64,000 nt of DNA from Mycobacteroides abscessus ATCC 19977 (GTDB lineage: Bacteria > Actinomycetota > Actinomycetes > Mycobacteriales > Mycobacteriaceae). The stretch spans positions 1,922,001-1,986,000 of the forward strand of contig NC_010397.1 in assembly GCF_000069185.1 (NCBI RefSeq). Direction: 5' to 3'. Each line of letters starts with the position of its first letter. Position 1 is the first letter of the stretch. Shown one piece after another: positions 50,172-59,658 of this stretch. The notes under the pieces were generated by a model. That model ran no database searches. It was not told the DNA's origin and was given only the letters and a program-made list of their open reading frames with translations. Made by a program: the position numbers and the translations under genes.

Positions 50172-51317
50172 GTGAGTGTCGGGCGTCTTCTTCGAAATCA
50201 CTCGGATCGACTGACGCCCTCTCCGCTCCGGCGCGCCATGCTTGCGGTCACTGCTGCGGCCCTGGTCGGCGGGGTATTTACGGGCGCGCAGACCGCGACC
50301 GCGGACCCCAACAACGACGCCGTCAAAAAGCTCAACGAGCTGTCTCGTCAGGCCGAGGCAACATCCGAAGCAGCTAACACGGCGAAGATCGACTTGGATG
50401 CCAAGCTGGCCGCTCAGCGCGACGCCGAGAAGACGGTTCTCGCCGATGAGGCCGTCGCGAAGGCCGCACGCATGGCGGTGTCCACCTACCAGGTAGACGT
50501 CAACAAGGCGATGGTCGCCGCCTACATGGGCGGTACCACCAGTGGCTACGGTGCCGTGCTGACGTCCAACTCCCCCCAGAACCTGATCGATCAGCTATCG
50601 GTACAGCGCACGGTCGGAGGTGAGATGCGCAGCCGGATGGACAGCTACCGCGCTGCCCAGACCTCAGCCGACGAAGCCGAGCAGCGGTCCCGGGACGCCG
50701 CCGAGGCGGCGCGGGTGGCCGCCGAGCAGGCCAAGAATGTGCGCGCGTCGCTGCAGGCGAAGCAGAGCCAGCTGCAGGTACAGATCGCCGTCGTCAAGTC
50801 GCAGTACAACACCCTGAGCCCCGGTCAGCGTGCCCAGTTGGCCGCACCGGCGCCGGTGCCCCCGCCGCCCGCGGCGGAGCCGGGCGAGGCCGGCGACGCA
50901 CCCGAGCCGCTGATGCAAGCCGCGGCCGCGGCACCGGCCCCGGAGGCCGCCATCGGCGGTGGCGGATCGCCGGCCGGCGCGGGTGCTGTCGCAGCGGCGC
51001 TGACCCGGATCGGCGCACCCTACTCGTGGGGTGGTTCCGGCCCCAACGCCTTCGACTGTTCGGGCCTGGTCATGTGGGCCTACGGCCAGCAGGGTGTGTC
51101 GCTGCCGCACTCCAGCCAGGCGCTGGCGCGTGGCGGTACTCCCGTCTCGCTGAGTGAATTGCAGCCGGGCGACGTCATCAACTTTTACGGAGACGCCTCG
51201 CACACAGGTATCTATGTCGGCAACGGCATGATGGTGCACGCCTCCACCTACGGTGTTCCGGTGGCGGTCGTGCCGATCACATCATCCGGCCCGATCTACA
51301 ACGCACGCCGCTACTGA
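50172..51317 (+). CDS. Exported NlpC/P60 peptidoglycan hydrolase (Rv2190c-like)
   Basis: A 381-residue exported protein. The signal sequence is about residues 1-45 (AVTAAALVGGVFTGAQTATA), followed by a long coiled coil to about residue 210 (KLNELSRQAEATSEAANTA and VAAEQAKNVRASLQAKQSQL), then an Ala/Pro-rich linker. The C-terminal NlpC/P60 domain has the catalytic cysteine in AFDCSGLVMWAYGQ, the histidine in DASHTGIYVG and the third polar residue in MMVHAS. It cuts peptide stems of peptidoglycan, like the RipA group. The coiled coil probably docks or self-inhibits. The start is a GTG with AAAGGGATG upstream. M. tuberculosis Rv2190c (385 residues) is in the same place. Confidence 0.94.
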   Translation: MSVGRLLRNHSDRLTPSPLRRAMLAVTAAALVGGVFTGAQTATADPNNDAVKKLNELSRQAEATSEAANTAKIDLDAKLAAQRDAEKTVLADEAVAKAARMAVSTYQVDVNKAMVAAYMGGTTSGYGAVLTSNSPQNLIDQLSVQRTVGGEMRSRMDSYRAAQTSADEAEQRSRDAAEAARVAAEQAKNVRASLQAKQSQLQVQIAVVKSQYNTLSPGQRAQLAAPAPVPPPPAAEPGEAGDAPEPLMQAAAAAPAPEAAIGGGGSPAGAGAVAAALTRIGAPYSWGGSGPNAFDCSGLVMWAYGQQGVSLPHSSQALARGGTPVSLSELQPGDVINFYGDASHTGIYVGNGMMVHASTYGVPVAVVPITSSGPIYNARRY

Positions 51318-52522
51318 GTCGCTGCGCGCCGCTTCTCGCGGTGGTCTTCGTGACGCTGTGCGGGGGGTGCGCGACACGGCCCGCCGCACCGGCCACTCGG
51401 GCCGGCGATGCACGCACATCGATTCAGGCGCTGCTGGGCAGCTACGCCACGGCGCTGCGTAGTAACGATGTCGCGGCATTGCGAGCCGTACTAGTCCCGG
51501 ACAATCCCACATTCGTCGCGGCGCAACTGCGACTGCAAGCCAATCTCATACATCTCAAGACCGATACGTTCGAGTATCGGACGGCGACTGACGTGCCCGC
51601 CGATCCCATTGCTACACACCAGCAATGGACATTGGATGCCGAGCTGTTCTATGCGGTCAGCGGTGTGGACACGGTCGGTGTCCAGCGCCCCGTCACCATC
51701 GGGGTGCGGCGCGACAACGATGCCTGGCGGTTATCGGACGTCAGTGCGATAGCGGTGCCCTGGCAGTTCGGGCCGGTGATCGAGACGCGGAAGAACGTCG
51801 GCGACAAGAAGGTGGTGGTGCTCGGGCATCCCGGTGCGCAGCTCGCCCCGCGGATTGCCGACGAGGTCGGCGGCGCGATGAGATCTCTGTCGGAGTTTTG
51901 GGGGCCACAGGGATATCCGGGAGTGCTCTTCGTCGCGGCGGGTACCGAGGCGGAGTTCGCAGCGCTTGTCGGTGGCGAACACACCGAGGGCATCGCCGCC
52001 GCGGCGGTGGCAGACCGGGTTGACGGCGGCATCGCGGTAGGGCAGCGGGTGGTGGTTGCTCCCGGCGCGGCCGCGCTACCGGCCGACCAGTTCCGTGTGG
52101 TGCTGCGTCACGAGCTCTTCCATGCCGCGGCGCGCACCGTCACCGGTGATCATGCGCCGCTATGGCTGGTCGAGGGAGTCGCTGATTACAACGGGCGCCG
52201 AGGCAGCGGTACCCCGTTCCGGAACGCCGCGCCGACCTTGGCGAATGCCCTTGCCTCCGGCCAGGTCCCGGACCATCTGCCCACCGACGAAGAACTCGAC
52301 AATGCCGGGACGCGCCGCACTCAGGCCTACGAGGAAGCCTGGTCCGTGGCGCAGTACGTGGCCGAGACGTTCGGTGAACCCAGGCTGGTGCGGCTCTATC
52401 GGGACGGAGCCGGGCTTGCCCCGCAGCCCCGGGGGGCGGCGATCCAGCGGGCGCTGGGCGTTGACGAGGCAACGCTGGTGCGTCAGTGGCAGGGCTGGCT
52501 CGGCTCTCGCCGACTGCGGTAG
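51314..52522 (+). CDS. Probable lipoprotein with gluzincin metallopeptidase (MA-like) domain; likely CTG start
   Basis: A 402-residue exported protein. The peptidase centre is RHELFHAAAR (HExxH zinc site), with a downstream glutamate in LWLVEGVADY, the gluzincin pattern. The first usual start, GTG 51341, would leave a signal of only nine residues before the cysteine in LCGGC. A CTG at 51314, overlapping the upstream TGA as CTGA, gives MSRCAPLLAVVFVTLCGGC: a basic residue, a hydrophobic core and a lipobox-like end. The CTG is therefore preferred, though such starts are rare. The middle (bases 51430-51760) resembles an NTF2-like domain. Coupled behind the NlpC/P60 gene, it may process or regulate envelope proteins. 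Confidence 0.75.
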   Translation: MSRCAPLLAVVFVTLCGGCATRPAAPATRAGDARTSIQALLGSYATALRSNDVAALRAVLVPDNPTFVAAQLRLQANLIHLKTDTFEYRTATDVPADPIATHQQWTLDAELFYAVSGVDTVGVQRPVTIGVRRDNDAWRLSDVSAIAVPWQFGPVIETRKNVGDKKVVVLGHPGAQLAPRIADEVGGAMRSLSEFWGPQGYPGVLFVAAGTEAEFAALVGGEHTEGIAAAAVADRVDGGIAVGQRVVVAPGAAALPADQFRVVLRHELFHAAARTVTGDHAPLWLVEGVADYNGRRGSGTPFRNAAPTLANALASGQVPDHLPTDEELDNAGTRRTQAYEEAWSVAQYVAETFGEPRLVRLYRDGAGLAPQPRGAAIQRALGVDEATLVRQWQGWLGSRRLR

Positions 52523-52541
52523 GCGCAGTACGGTGGGTGCT

Positions 52542-53699
52542 GTGACATTTCACCCTGGCGGTCTGCGGCAACGGATCCTGTTGGTCACCAACGATTTTCC
52601 GCCCAGGCCGGGAGGCATCCAGTCCTACCTGCAGGAGATGGTGTCCCGGCTGGCCGGATCGCACGAGGTCACCGTCTACGCGCCTCGATGGAAGGGGTGC
52701 GAGCGCTACGACGCTGCCGCCGAATATCAGGTGGTGCGGCACCCGACCTCGTTGATGCTTCCGGGTCCCGGCGTTCGTCGGCGCATGGTAGACCTCATCC
52801 GCGCGCAGCACGCCGATGTGGTGTGGTTCGGCGCTGCGGCGCCGCTGGCGCTGCTGTCCTCCGCTGCGAAGGCGGCAGGAGCCGCCGTGACGGCCGCCAG
52901 CACACATGGCCACGAGGTGGGCTGGTCCATGCTTCCGGTGGCCCGGTCCGCATTGCGGCAGATCGGCGAGAGCACCGATGTGATCACCTATGTCAGCCGC
53001 TACACCCGCGGCCGTTTCGCCTCTGCCTTCGGCCCGCGCGCAGCCCTCGAATACTTGCCGTCAGGTGTCGATACCAATAGGTTTTGCCCCGATCCGGCGG
53101 CACGTGAAGAGCTGCGAGAGCGCTACGGGCTCGGCGACAGGCCGACCATCGTATGCGTGTCCCGTCTCGTTCCGCGCAAGGGACAGGACATGCTGATCGA
53201 GGCGTTGCCCGCGATCAGGGAACGCGTGGACGGTGCCGCGCTGGTGATCGTGGGCGGCGGTCCTTACGCGGAACCCTTGCGGGCGTTGGCAAATCGCTTC
53301 GGTGTCGATGAGCATGTGGTATTCACCGGGGGAGTGCCGTGGGAGGAGCTTCCCGCCCATCATGCGATGGGCGATGTCTTCGCGATGCCGTGCCGCACGC
53401 GCGGGGCAGGGCTCGATGTCGAAGGTCTGGGAATCGTGTTCCTGGAGGCGTCGGCCTGCGGCGTGCCGGTGGTGGCCGGAAATTCCGGAGGCGCGCCGGA
53501 AACGGTGCGCGCTGGTGAAACAGGCGTCGTCGTCGACGGCAGGTCGGTGTCCGCCATCACCGACGCGATTGTCCAGATCCTGGTGGACCCGGCCCGCGCC
53601 GCGGCGATGGGAGCGGCGGGACGCGCCTGGGTGACCGAACAGTGGCGCTGGGATCACCATGCCGCCCGGTTCGCCGATCTGGTCAGCGGGTCCGCATAG
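52542..53699 (+). CDS. pimB: GDP-mannose-dependent phosphatidylinositol monomannoside mannosyltransferase
   Basis: A GT4 glycosyltransferase that adds the second mannose to phosphatidylinositol mannoside in the inner leaflet. The GTG at 52542 gives 385 residues, the same as PimB' of M. tuberculosis (Rv2188c). The acceptor loop NDFPPRPGGIQSYLQEMV opens the protein. SRLVPRKGQDMLIEALP and EGLGIVFLEASACGVPVV are the C-terminal donor-binding motifs with the EX7E glutamates. The larger open frame starting at 52056 is not coding in its first part. Confidence 0.95.
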   Translation: MTFHPGGLRQRILLVTNDFPPRPGGIQSYLQEMVSRLAGSHEVTVYAPRWKGCERYDAAAEYQVVRHPTSLMLPGPGVRRRMVDLIRAQHADVVWFGAAAPLALLSSAAKAAGAAVTAASTHGHEVGWSMLPVARSALRQIGESTDVITYVSRYTRGRFASAFGPRAALEYLPSGVDTNRFCPDPAAREELRERYGLGDRPTIVCVSRLVPRKGQDMLIEALPAIRERVDGAALVIVGGGPYAEPLRALANRFGVDEHVVFTGGVPWEELPAHHAMGDVFAMPCRTRGAGLDVEGLGIVFLEASACGVPVVAGNSGGAPETVRAGETGVVVDGRSVSAITDAIVQILVDPARAAAMGAAGRAWVTEQWRWDHHAARFADLVSGSA

Positions 53700-53708
53700 C
53701 CTGGGTCG

Positions 53709-54443
53709 GTGGACCCTGCAGAGCACGCGCGGCACACGCGCGACGTATACGACAGGCTCGCTCCGGTGTGGTCGGCCACGACCGATGACGGGCCATTCAA
53801 CGGGCTGCTGGAGCGACCGGCGCTGCGCTCGCTGATTCCGCGTCCGCTGGCCGGCCGCTCGGTGCTGGACGCCGGCTGCGGTTCCGGTGCTCAGTGTGCC
53901 TGGCTGCTCGGGGAGGGGGCCGATGTCACCGGCCTGGATCTGAGCCCGGCGATGGTTGACCAGGCGCGCCAGCGCTGTGGTTCGGCGGCGAAGCTGATGG
54001 TCGCCGATCTGGCCGACGACCTACCGTTGGAGCCGCGGTCATTCGACGGCGTGACGTGTTCACTTGCCTTGCACTATCTGCGCGATTGGCAGGTGCCGCT
54101 GGCATCCTTCGCGCGCATACTGCGCCCGGGGGGTTGGGTGGTCATCTCGCTGGACCATCCCTTCGGCGCGCCACTGCCCGATCAGCGCGGCGGCTACTTT
54201 CAGCACCAGCTGGTCAGCGACACCTGGAACAAAGCGGATGTCGAAGTGACTCAGCACTTTTGGAGACGTCCACTCGGCCAGGTTGCCGATGCGTTCGCCG
54301 ACGCCGGCTTGCTCATCGAGCGGATCTCAGAGCCGCGTCCGTCGGCTGAGGCGATACGGCGGTTTCCCGCTGAGCTGCGCAATGTCGTCGACTCGCCCAG
54401 CTTCATCGTCTATCGACTGCGTTACTGGGGTGCTCCCGCGTAG
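53709..54443 (+). CDS. Class I SAM-dependent methyltransferase
   Basis: A 244-residue methyltransferase. Motif I is [16 protein letters not shown], followed by [16 protein letters not shown], and [15 protein letters not shown] in the motif IV area. [16 protein letters not shown] is the usual post-core strand. The start is GTG, 10 bases after pimB, so it is probably co-transcribed. In M. tuberculosis pimB is followed directly by fadD15, so this gene is an addition to that order. It ends inside the convergent fadD15 gene (22-base overlap). The substrate is unknown. Confidence 0.88.
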   Translation: MDPAEHARHTRDVYDRLAPVWSATTDDGPFNGLLERPALRSLIPRPLAGRSVLDAGCGSGAQCAWLLGEGADVTGLDLSPAMVDQARQRCGSAAKLMVADLADDLPLEPRSFDGVTCSLALHYLRDWQVPLASFARILRPGGWVVISLDHPFGAPLPDQRGGYFQHQLVSDTWNKADVEVTQHFWRRPLGQVADAFADAGLLIERISEPRPSAEAIRRFPAELRNVVDSPSFIVYRLRYWGAPA

Positions 54444-56233
54444 ATCGCGTCGATGTCGGAAGCGAACTTCTCCGCCACCACGTTGCGCTTCACCTTGAGT
54501 GTCGGCGTCATCTCGCCGGTGGCCTCGGTGAAGTCGACCGGCAAGATCCGGAACTTCTTGATGGCTTCGGCATGCGAGACAACCTGGTTGGCGGCCTTCA
54601 CGGCGGTTCCGATCTCCGCGAGCAGATCGGAGTCCTCGACCAGGTCGGCGACGGTGGCATCGGCTGGCTTTCCGTTGCGCTGTTTCCAGCCGTCGATGGC
54701 CTCCGGGTCGATGGTGATCAGGGCACCGATGAAGGGCTGCTTGTCGCCGACCGCCATGGCCTGGCTGATCAACGGGTGAGCACGCAGCTGGTCCTCCAGC
54801 ACGGCGGGTGCGACGTTCTTGCCGCCGGCGGTGACGATGATTTCCTTCTTGCGGCCGGTGATCGTGACGAACCCGTCCTCGTCGATCGCGCCTAGGTCGC
54901 CGGTGTGGAACCAGCCATCCACGATCGATTCGCTGGTGGCGGTCTCGTTGTTCCAGTAACCGCTGAACACCACGCCACCGGACACCAGCAGCTCGCCGTC
55001 CTCGGCGATCTTCACGGCGTTTCCGGGCAAGGGTCTTCCGACACTGCCGATCTTGAGCCCGCCGATGACGTTGACCGCGCAGGCGGCCGTCGTCTCGGTG
55101 AGGCCGTAGCCCTCGTAGATGGTCAGCCCGACGCCGCGATAGAAGTGGCCCAGCCGGGCGCCCAACGGGGCGCCACCGGAGATGGAGGCCACGCATTCGC
55201 CGCCGAGCGCCGCACGCAGCTTGCCGTAGACCAGCTTGTCGAAGGCGGCGCGCTTGGCGCGCAGCACGATACCCGGGCCGCCCTTGTCCAGCGCCTCGCT
55301 GTATTCGATGGCGGTGTCCGCGGCTGCGTCGAAAATCTTTCCCTTGCCGTCGTTCTGGGCATTCTGGCGGGCGGTGTTGTAGACCTTCTCAAAGATGCGG
55401 GGCACCGAGACGATGAAGGTCGGCTTGAAGATCCCGAAGGTCGGCACCAAGGTCTTGATATCACTGGTGAATCCCACGCTGACCTTGGACTGGAAGCAGG
55501 CCATCGCGATACCACGCGCCAGTACGTGGGCCAGCGGCAGGAAGATCAGCGTACGGCTGCCCTTTTGTAGGTAGTCGGGGAAAACCGCACGCGCGCCCCG
55601 AGTTTCGTACACCAGGTTGGAATGTGTGAGTTGGCAACCCTTGGGGCGCCCGGTGGTGCCGGAGGTGTAGATGAGGGTGGCGGGATCGGTCGCCTTGATG
55701 GCGGCCAGCCGGCCCTCGAGTTCGGCGGGGTCCACCCCGGCTCCGGCCTCGGCGAGCTCGTCGAGGGCCGCGGGCGCGCTCGTGCTGGCGATGTGGAACA
55801 CCGTGCGCAGGTTGGGCAGTTCCGGTGCGAGTTCTTCGGCGATCTTGGCGTGGGCATCGGATTCCACGAACAGCGCCACCGCCGCCGAGTCCTGCAGCAC
55901 CCACCGGACCTGATCGGCCGAGGACGTCTCGTAGATCGGCACGGTGATGGCGCCGATCGACAGCACCGCGTAGTCGATGATCGTCCATTCGTACCGTGTC
56001 GCCGATATCAGGGCCACGCGATCGCCGGGGGCCACGCCCTTGGCGATAAGACCGTTGGCCACCGCGCGGATCTGTGCCGCCGCCTCCGCGTAGGTGACGG
56101 GCGTCCAGGTGTCGTCGATAAGCCGGGAGAATGCCGCCTGGTTGGGGTCTTCGCGCTCGTAGTCGTAGACGGCACGAACAACCGATGCGTTGTCCTCGAC
56201 GGTGAACGGGGCAGGAACGCTGAACTCTCGCAC
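54422..56233 (-). CDS. fadD15: Long-chain fatty acid-CoA ligase (FadD15-like)
   Basis: A 603-residue AMP-forming acyl-CoA synthetase. The P-loop motif is [31 protein letters not shown] binds adenine, and [17 protein letters not shown] with [17 protein letters not shown] closes the active site. It activates long-chain fatty acids for lipid metabolism in the cytoplasm or at the membrane. M. tuberculosis FadD15 (Rv2187) is about 600 residues and lies next to pimB as here. Confidence 0.95.
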   Translation of the reverse strand: MREFSVPAPFTVEDNASVVRAVYDYEREDPNQAAFSRLIDDTWTPVTYAEAAAQIRAVANGLIAKGVAPGDRVALISATRYEWTIIDYAVLSIGAITVPIYETSSADQVRWVLQDSAAVALFVESDAHAKIAEELAPELPNLRTVFHIASTSAPAALDELAEAGAGVDPAELEGRLAAIKATDPATLIYTSGTTGRPKGCQLTHSNLVYETRGARAVFPDYLQKGSRTLIFLPLAHVLARGIAMACFQSKVSVGFTSDIKTLVPTFGIFKPTFIVSVPRIFEKVYNTARQNAQNDGKGKIFDAAADTAIEYSEALDKGGPGIVLRAKRAAFDKLVYGKLRAALGGECVASISGGAPLGARLGHFYRGVGLTIYEGYGLTETTAACAVNVIGGLKIGSVGRPLPGNAVKIAEDGELLVSGGVVFSGYWNNETATSESIVDGWFHTGDLGAIDEDGFVTITGRKKEIIVTAGGKNVAPAVLEDQLRAHPLISQAMAVGDKQPFIGALITIDPEAIDGWKQRNGKPADATVADLVEDSDLLAEIGTAVKAANQVVSHAEAIKKFRILPVDFTEATGEMTPTLKVKRNVVAEKFASDIDAIYAGAPQ

Positions 56234-56314
56234 CCGCCTAGACTAGTCGGGGCCTCAAGATCGTCGAAGACGTTGCCGCATTTCCTGTGACGGCGAGGCT
56301 TAAGCTTGTCCGCG

Positions 56315-56710
56315 ATGAACAGCATTCAGGTCGCCGACCAGACCTTTATCGCGGCAGATCCCGCGGACATCGGCCGCGCCATCTCAAGCCCCGCGGACTG
56401 GCGCCGTTGGTGGCCTGACCTGCAGCTCAACGTTGTCGAGGAACGCGGTGAGAAGGGTATCCGCTGGACGGTGGCCGGGCCGCTCACCGGCACCATGGAG
56501 GTGTGGCTCGAACCCGCCCTGGACGGGGCGATCGCGCACTACTTTCTGCATGCCGAGCCCACCGGTGCCAGCCCGGCGCAGCTGGCCAAGCTGAATCTGG
56601 CCCAGCTGAATCATGCCCGTCGTGTGGCCGGCAAGCGGTTTGCCTTCGAGGTCAAGCAACGGCTGGAGGCCGGCCGCCCGATTGGTGAATCACGGGCCCG
56701 GCAGGCCTGA
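56315..56710 (+). CDS. SRPBCC-fold protein (Rv2186c-like)
   Basis: A 131-residue START/SRPBCC-fold protein: QVADQTFIAADPADIGRAI at the start, DWRRWWPDLQLNVVEERG, a curved sheet with TMEVWLEPALDGAIAHYFL, and a long C-terminal helix. Such proteins bind hydrophobic ligands; no catalytic residue is assigned. A TTG at 56306 is an alternative start. It is divergent from fadD15 (81-base gap). The homologue lies next to fadD15 in M. tuberculosis, which suggests lipid-related work. Confidence 0.85.
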   Translation: MNSIQVADQTFIAADPADIGRAISSPADWRRWWPDLQLNVVEERGEKGIRWTVAGPLTGTMEVWLEPALDGAIAHYFLHAEPTGASPAQLAKLNLAQLNHARRVAGKRFAFEVKQRLEAGRPIGESRARQA

Positions 56711-57139
56711 TCACGCCGGGGCGAGCACGACTATCGGGATGGGCCGGGACGTCGCGCGCTGATATGCGCTGTAGTGGCCAGAGTTGTTGGTATCAGCCAA
56801 CTTCCATAGCCGTTCATAATCGGCATCGCCCGGGAGCAGGGCGGTGGCGTGTACGCGGCGTTTCTCGCGGCCCAGCTGAACCTGCACGTCAGGGTGGGCC
56901 TTGAGGTTGTGATACCAGGCAGGGTTGCGGCGGGCCCCGCCGTTGGACGCCACGATGACCAGATCCTTGCCGTCGTGGGCGTAGGTCAACGAGTTGATGC
57001 GCCGGGCGCCGGACTTGGCGCCGACAGACGTCAGCAACAGGTTGGGAGCCATCCCCGGAACGTGATGACCCAGATAGCCTTTCGAGGCGATATAGATGCG
57101 CTGGTGCACACCGAGCACCTTCGCCACCAGTCGGCTCAT
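56711..57139 (-). CDS. Deazaflavin (F420)-dependent nitroreductase family protein (Ddn-like)
   Basis: A 142-residue split-barrel protein of the Ddn/F420-dependent quinone reductase group. Visible signatures are PNLLLTSVGAKSGARRINSL (cofactor-binding), VIVASNGGARRNPAWYHNLK and the C-terminal AYQRATSRPIPIVVL. Members reduce menaquinone or activate nitroimidazoles with F420H2. GGAAGGA precedes the ATG at 57139. It lies between two SRPBCC genes that are adjacent in M. tuberculosis, so it is an insertion here. It is convergent with 56315-56710, with no gap between stops. Confidence 0.88.
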   Translation of the reverse strand: MSRLVAKVLGVHQRIYIASKGYLGHHVPGMAPNLLLTSVGAKSGARRINSLTYAHDGKDLVIVASNGGARRNPAWYHNLKAHPDVQVQLGREKRRVHATALLPGDADYERLWKLADTNNSGHYSAYQRATSRPIPIVVLAPA

Positions 57140-57221
57140 GGGTGTCCTTCCGTGGTGAGGCCGCGGCGAATTGCCAGGATGGGAGTATCCGAGCGCCATC
57201 GAGAAGGGTAGCGTCTGTCAG

Positions 57222-57662
57222 GTGGCTGAGAAGACTACCCAAACGATTGCCATCGATGCCGAGCCCGGCAAGGTGATGGCGGTGATCGCCGATATCGGCG
57301 CCTACCCGGAATGGGTGTCGGAGTACAAGGAAACCGAGGTGCTCGACACCGACTCGGAGGGCAGGGTCAAACGCGCCCGGTTGGTGTTGGACGCCGGTGT
57401 CCTCAAGGACACGCAGGTCCTGGAGTATGTGTGGTCCCCGGATGGCCGAAAGGTCACCTGGACCCTTGCGGAAAGTTCCCTGTTGCGCTCGCTGGAAGGG
57501 ACATACCTTTTGGCGCCCAAGGGCTCTGGCACCGAGGTGACCTACGAGCTGGCGGTCGACCTTCAAATTCCGATGATCGGAATGCTCAAGCGCAAGGCCG
57601 AGCGCAAGATCACCGATTCCGCGCTCAAGGACCTGAAGAAGCGAGTCGAATCTGACCGCTAG
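57222..57662 (+). CDS. SRPBCC/polyketide cyclase-fold protein (Rv2185c-like)
   Basis: A 146-residue START-like protein beginning at a GTG. The opening TTQTIAIDAEPGKVMAVIADIGAYPEWV (first half shown) and YELAVDLQIPMIGMLKRKAE with a long terminal helix fit the family. Rv2185c has 144 residues. Ligand unknown. It precedes the ArsA-like ATPase by 19 bases, an arrangement kept across mycobacteria, and probably forms one operon with it and the next gene. Confidence 0.87.
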   Translation: MAEKTTQTIAIDAEPGKVMAVIADIGAYPEWVSEYKETEVLDTDSEGRVKRARLVLDAGVLKDTQVLEYVWSPDGRKVTWTLAESSLLRSLEGTYLLAPKGSGTEVTYELAVDLQIPMIGMLKRKAERKITDSALKDLKKRVESDR

Positions 57663-57681
57663 CGACGTCGGGGAGGAACTC

Positions 57682-58953
57682 GTGTCCCGTCCCGGAGACG
57701 CCGCCCCCGAGGTCCACGCACCTCCCGCAGCCACCATCGGTCTGTTCGTTGGCAAGGGGGGCGTGGGCAAGTCGACGCTGGCCGGCGCCACCGCGGTGCG
57801 CCATGCGCGTGCCGGGCAGCGGGTATTGGCGGTATCGACCGACCAGGCCCATTCCCTGGGCGATGTCTTCGGTGTGCGGGTCGACCCATCCCCGGGCGCT
57901 CATTGCGTGCGGGTGATCGAGGATCCGTACGGGGGCGAACTCGATGTCATGGCGCTGGACACTCTGGGCTTGCTGGAACGACGTTGGGGTGACATCGCCG
58001 ACACTATTGCCGCGCAATATCCGGAATCGGATATCGGATCGCTTGCCCCCGAAGAGCTTTCCGCGTTGCCGGGCGTGCAGGAGATGCTCGGACTGCATGA
58101 GGTGCAGCAGCTCGCCGATACGGGCGAATGGGATGTGGTGGTGGTCGACTGTGCCTCCACGGCCGACGCCTTGCGGATGCTCACTCTCCCTGGAACTTTC
58201 GCGATGTATTTGGAGCGGGCCTGGCCTCGGCATCGCAGGCTCGGCGGAGTCGGCACACCACGCGCGCTGATATTGGCCGAACTGCTGGAACGCATTGCGG
58301 CGTCGGCCGATCGGCTGGCTGTCTTGCTCTCAGACGCCGAACGGGTGGGGGCTCATCTGGTGCTGACTCCCGAACGGGTGGTGGTGGCAGAGGCCATCCG
58401 CACCGTGGGAGCGCTGGCGCTGATGGGAGTGCGGATCGACCAAGTGATCGTCAACCAGGTTCTCATTCAAGATGATTCGTACGAATATCACAATCTTCCG
58501 GATCATCCCGCCTTCGACTGGTATATGCAGCGCATCACGGATCAGTCCGCCGTTCTCGACGAGATGGGGGAGGCGATCGGAGATGTCCAAATGCTGTTGG
58601 TGCCGCATCTGCCCCGCGAACCCATCGGGCCGGACGCGCTCGGGGAACTGGCCGAGTCGGTACGCCGCCGCGACGGCGCCAAGCCGCCCGCGCCGCTGGC
58701 AACCGTCGTCGAACATGAATCCGGATCCGGAGCGGACACCGTCTATCGGTTGCGGCTAGAGTTACCGCAGATCGACCCGGCCACGTTGAGCCTCGGCCGG
58801 GTGGGAGATGACCTGGTCATCGGCGCAAACGGGATGCGCCGGCGGGTCCGGCTGGCCTCCGTGCTGCGGCGCTGTGTGGTTGTCGATGCCCGGCTCGTCG
58901 GTGGCGAGCTGACCATACGGTTCAGAGCGGATCCGGAGGTGTGGCCGACGTGA
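57682..58953 (+). CDS. ArsA/Get3-like anion-transporting ATPase (Rv2184c-like)
   Basis: A 423-residue P-loop ATPase. The deviant Walker A is GLFVGKGGVGKSTLAGATAV (near residues 17-36). AVSTDQAHSLGDVF is switch I, and DVVVVDCASTADALRML the switch II/Walker B region. A small alpha-crystallin-like C-terminal domain follows (LRLELPQIDPATLSLGRVGD), as in many actinobacterial ArsA/Get3 relatives. These handle membrane-protein targeting or metal oxyanions; the role here is unknown. GGGGAGG lies 6 bases before the GTG. It overlaps the next gene by 13 bases. Confidence 0.9.
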   Translation: MSRPGDAAPEVHAPPAATIGLFVGKGGVGKSTLAGATAVRHARAGQRVLAVSTDQAHSLGDVFGVRVDPSPGAHCVRVIEDPYGGELDVMALDTLGLLERRWGDIADTIAAQYPESDIGSLAPEELSALPGVQEMLGLHEVQQLADTGEWDVVVVDCASTADALRMLTLPGTFAMYLERAWPRHRRLGGVGTPRALILAELLERIAASADRLAVLLSDAERVGAHLVLTPERVVVAEAIRTVGALALMGVRIDQVIVNQVLIQDDSYEYHNLPDHPAFDWYMQRITDQSAVLDEMGEAIGDVQMLLVPHLPREPIGPDALGELAESVRRRDGAKPPAPLATVVEHESGSGADTVYRLRLELPQIDPATLSLGRVGDDLVIGANGMRRRVRLASVLRRCVVVDARLVGGELTIRFRADPEVWPT

Positions 58954-59342
58954 CGGGTACTCATCCGGAGCTCGGCCCTGAGCTGCGTGCGTTGGCCACC
59001 TCGATCCTGGACAAGCTTGATCCCGCGTTGCGTCAGGCCGCGCGTGCCGCGGCGGACGGCGGGACGCCCGGGAAATGCAACCAACTGTTCTGCCCGGTGT
59101 GCGCGCTGGCCGCTCTTGTCGAGGGTGAGCACCATCCGCTGTTGGCGACGATCGCCGAACATAGCTTGGCCCTGGTGATGGTGGTGCGGGCGATGCTGGA
59201 GGCAGAGGGTGCGGGCGATCCGAGTGGCCCGGACGATCCCGACGGCGGTGGAACTGATCCCGAGTATCGCAGTCCCTTCCCGCCGCCGCCGAGCTCGCAA
59301 TCGACTGGCTACCAACCGATTCCGGTTGATATCGGAGAGTAG
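58941..59342 (+). CDS. Conserved hypothetical protein (Rv2183c-like)
   Basis: A 133-residue protein starting at a GTG inside the end of the ATPase gene. The first 80 residues form two or three helices around a cysteine motif (GKCNQLFCPVCALAAL, C-x4-C-x2-C) that could bind a metal. The rest is an acidic Gly/Asp/Pro-rich tail. Function unknown. The 13-base overlap with the ArsA-like gene suggests a shared role. Confidence 0.83.
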   Translation: MADVTGTHPELGPELRALATSILDKLDPALRQAARAAADGGTPGKCNQLFCPVCALAALVEGEHHPLLATIAEHSLALVMVVRAMLEAEGAGDPSGPDDPDGGGTDPEYRSPFPPPPSSQSTGYQPIPVDIGE

Positions 59343-59658
59343 CTAGCGGCTCAGAATCTGGGACGTCGCGTCCCATATATCGGCCTGTTGCCCGCTGTCG
59401 GGGAACCTGACGCGTTATAGGCCTCTACCAGCGTCGGGGAGTTTCACAATCCTGGTAAACACCGGGGCACCGGTGGTGTCACGTGCCCAGCAGACACGCT
59501 CGGTCCGTGTCGATCGATCGCGCGGACTCCAGGCGCGGGCACGTTAGTTTCCGGGACCTTAAACAGTCCACGGAGTTTCGCAGTCGCCGAGGGTAAGCTC
59601 GGCGCCAGCCCCATGGGATTCATCGGGGATTGGCATGGGGATCGGGAGAGGATGCGCG
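59343..59658. other. Intergenic region with dyads, no gene seen
   Basis: A 316-base gap between two plus-strand genes. No credible open frame, tRNA or known riboswitch is visible. It contains the dyad at 59359-59375 and a looser one (GGGCAC/GTGCCC, 59465-59488). The sequence GGAGTTTC occurs twice. It probably holds the promoter of the acyltransferase gene at 59659. Confidence 0.5.
59359..59375. other. Perfect inverted repeat after the Rv2183c-like gene
   Basis: TGGGACG-TCG-CGTCCCA, 7-base arms with a 3-base spacer, 17 bases past the upstream stop. No T-run follows. It may be a transcript-end hairpin or a protein-binding site. Confidence 0.4.

Noticed and set aside
51341..51343. GTG 51341 as start of the peptidase gene
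   Set aside because: It leaves nine residues before the lipobox-like cysteine and no basic residue, too short for a signal peptide.
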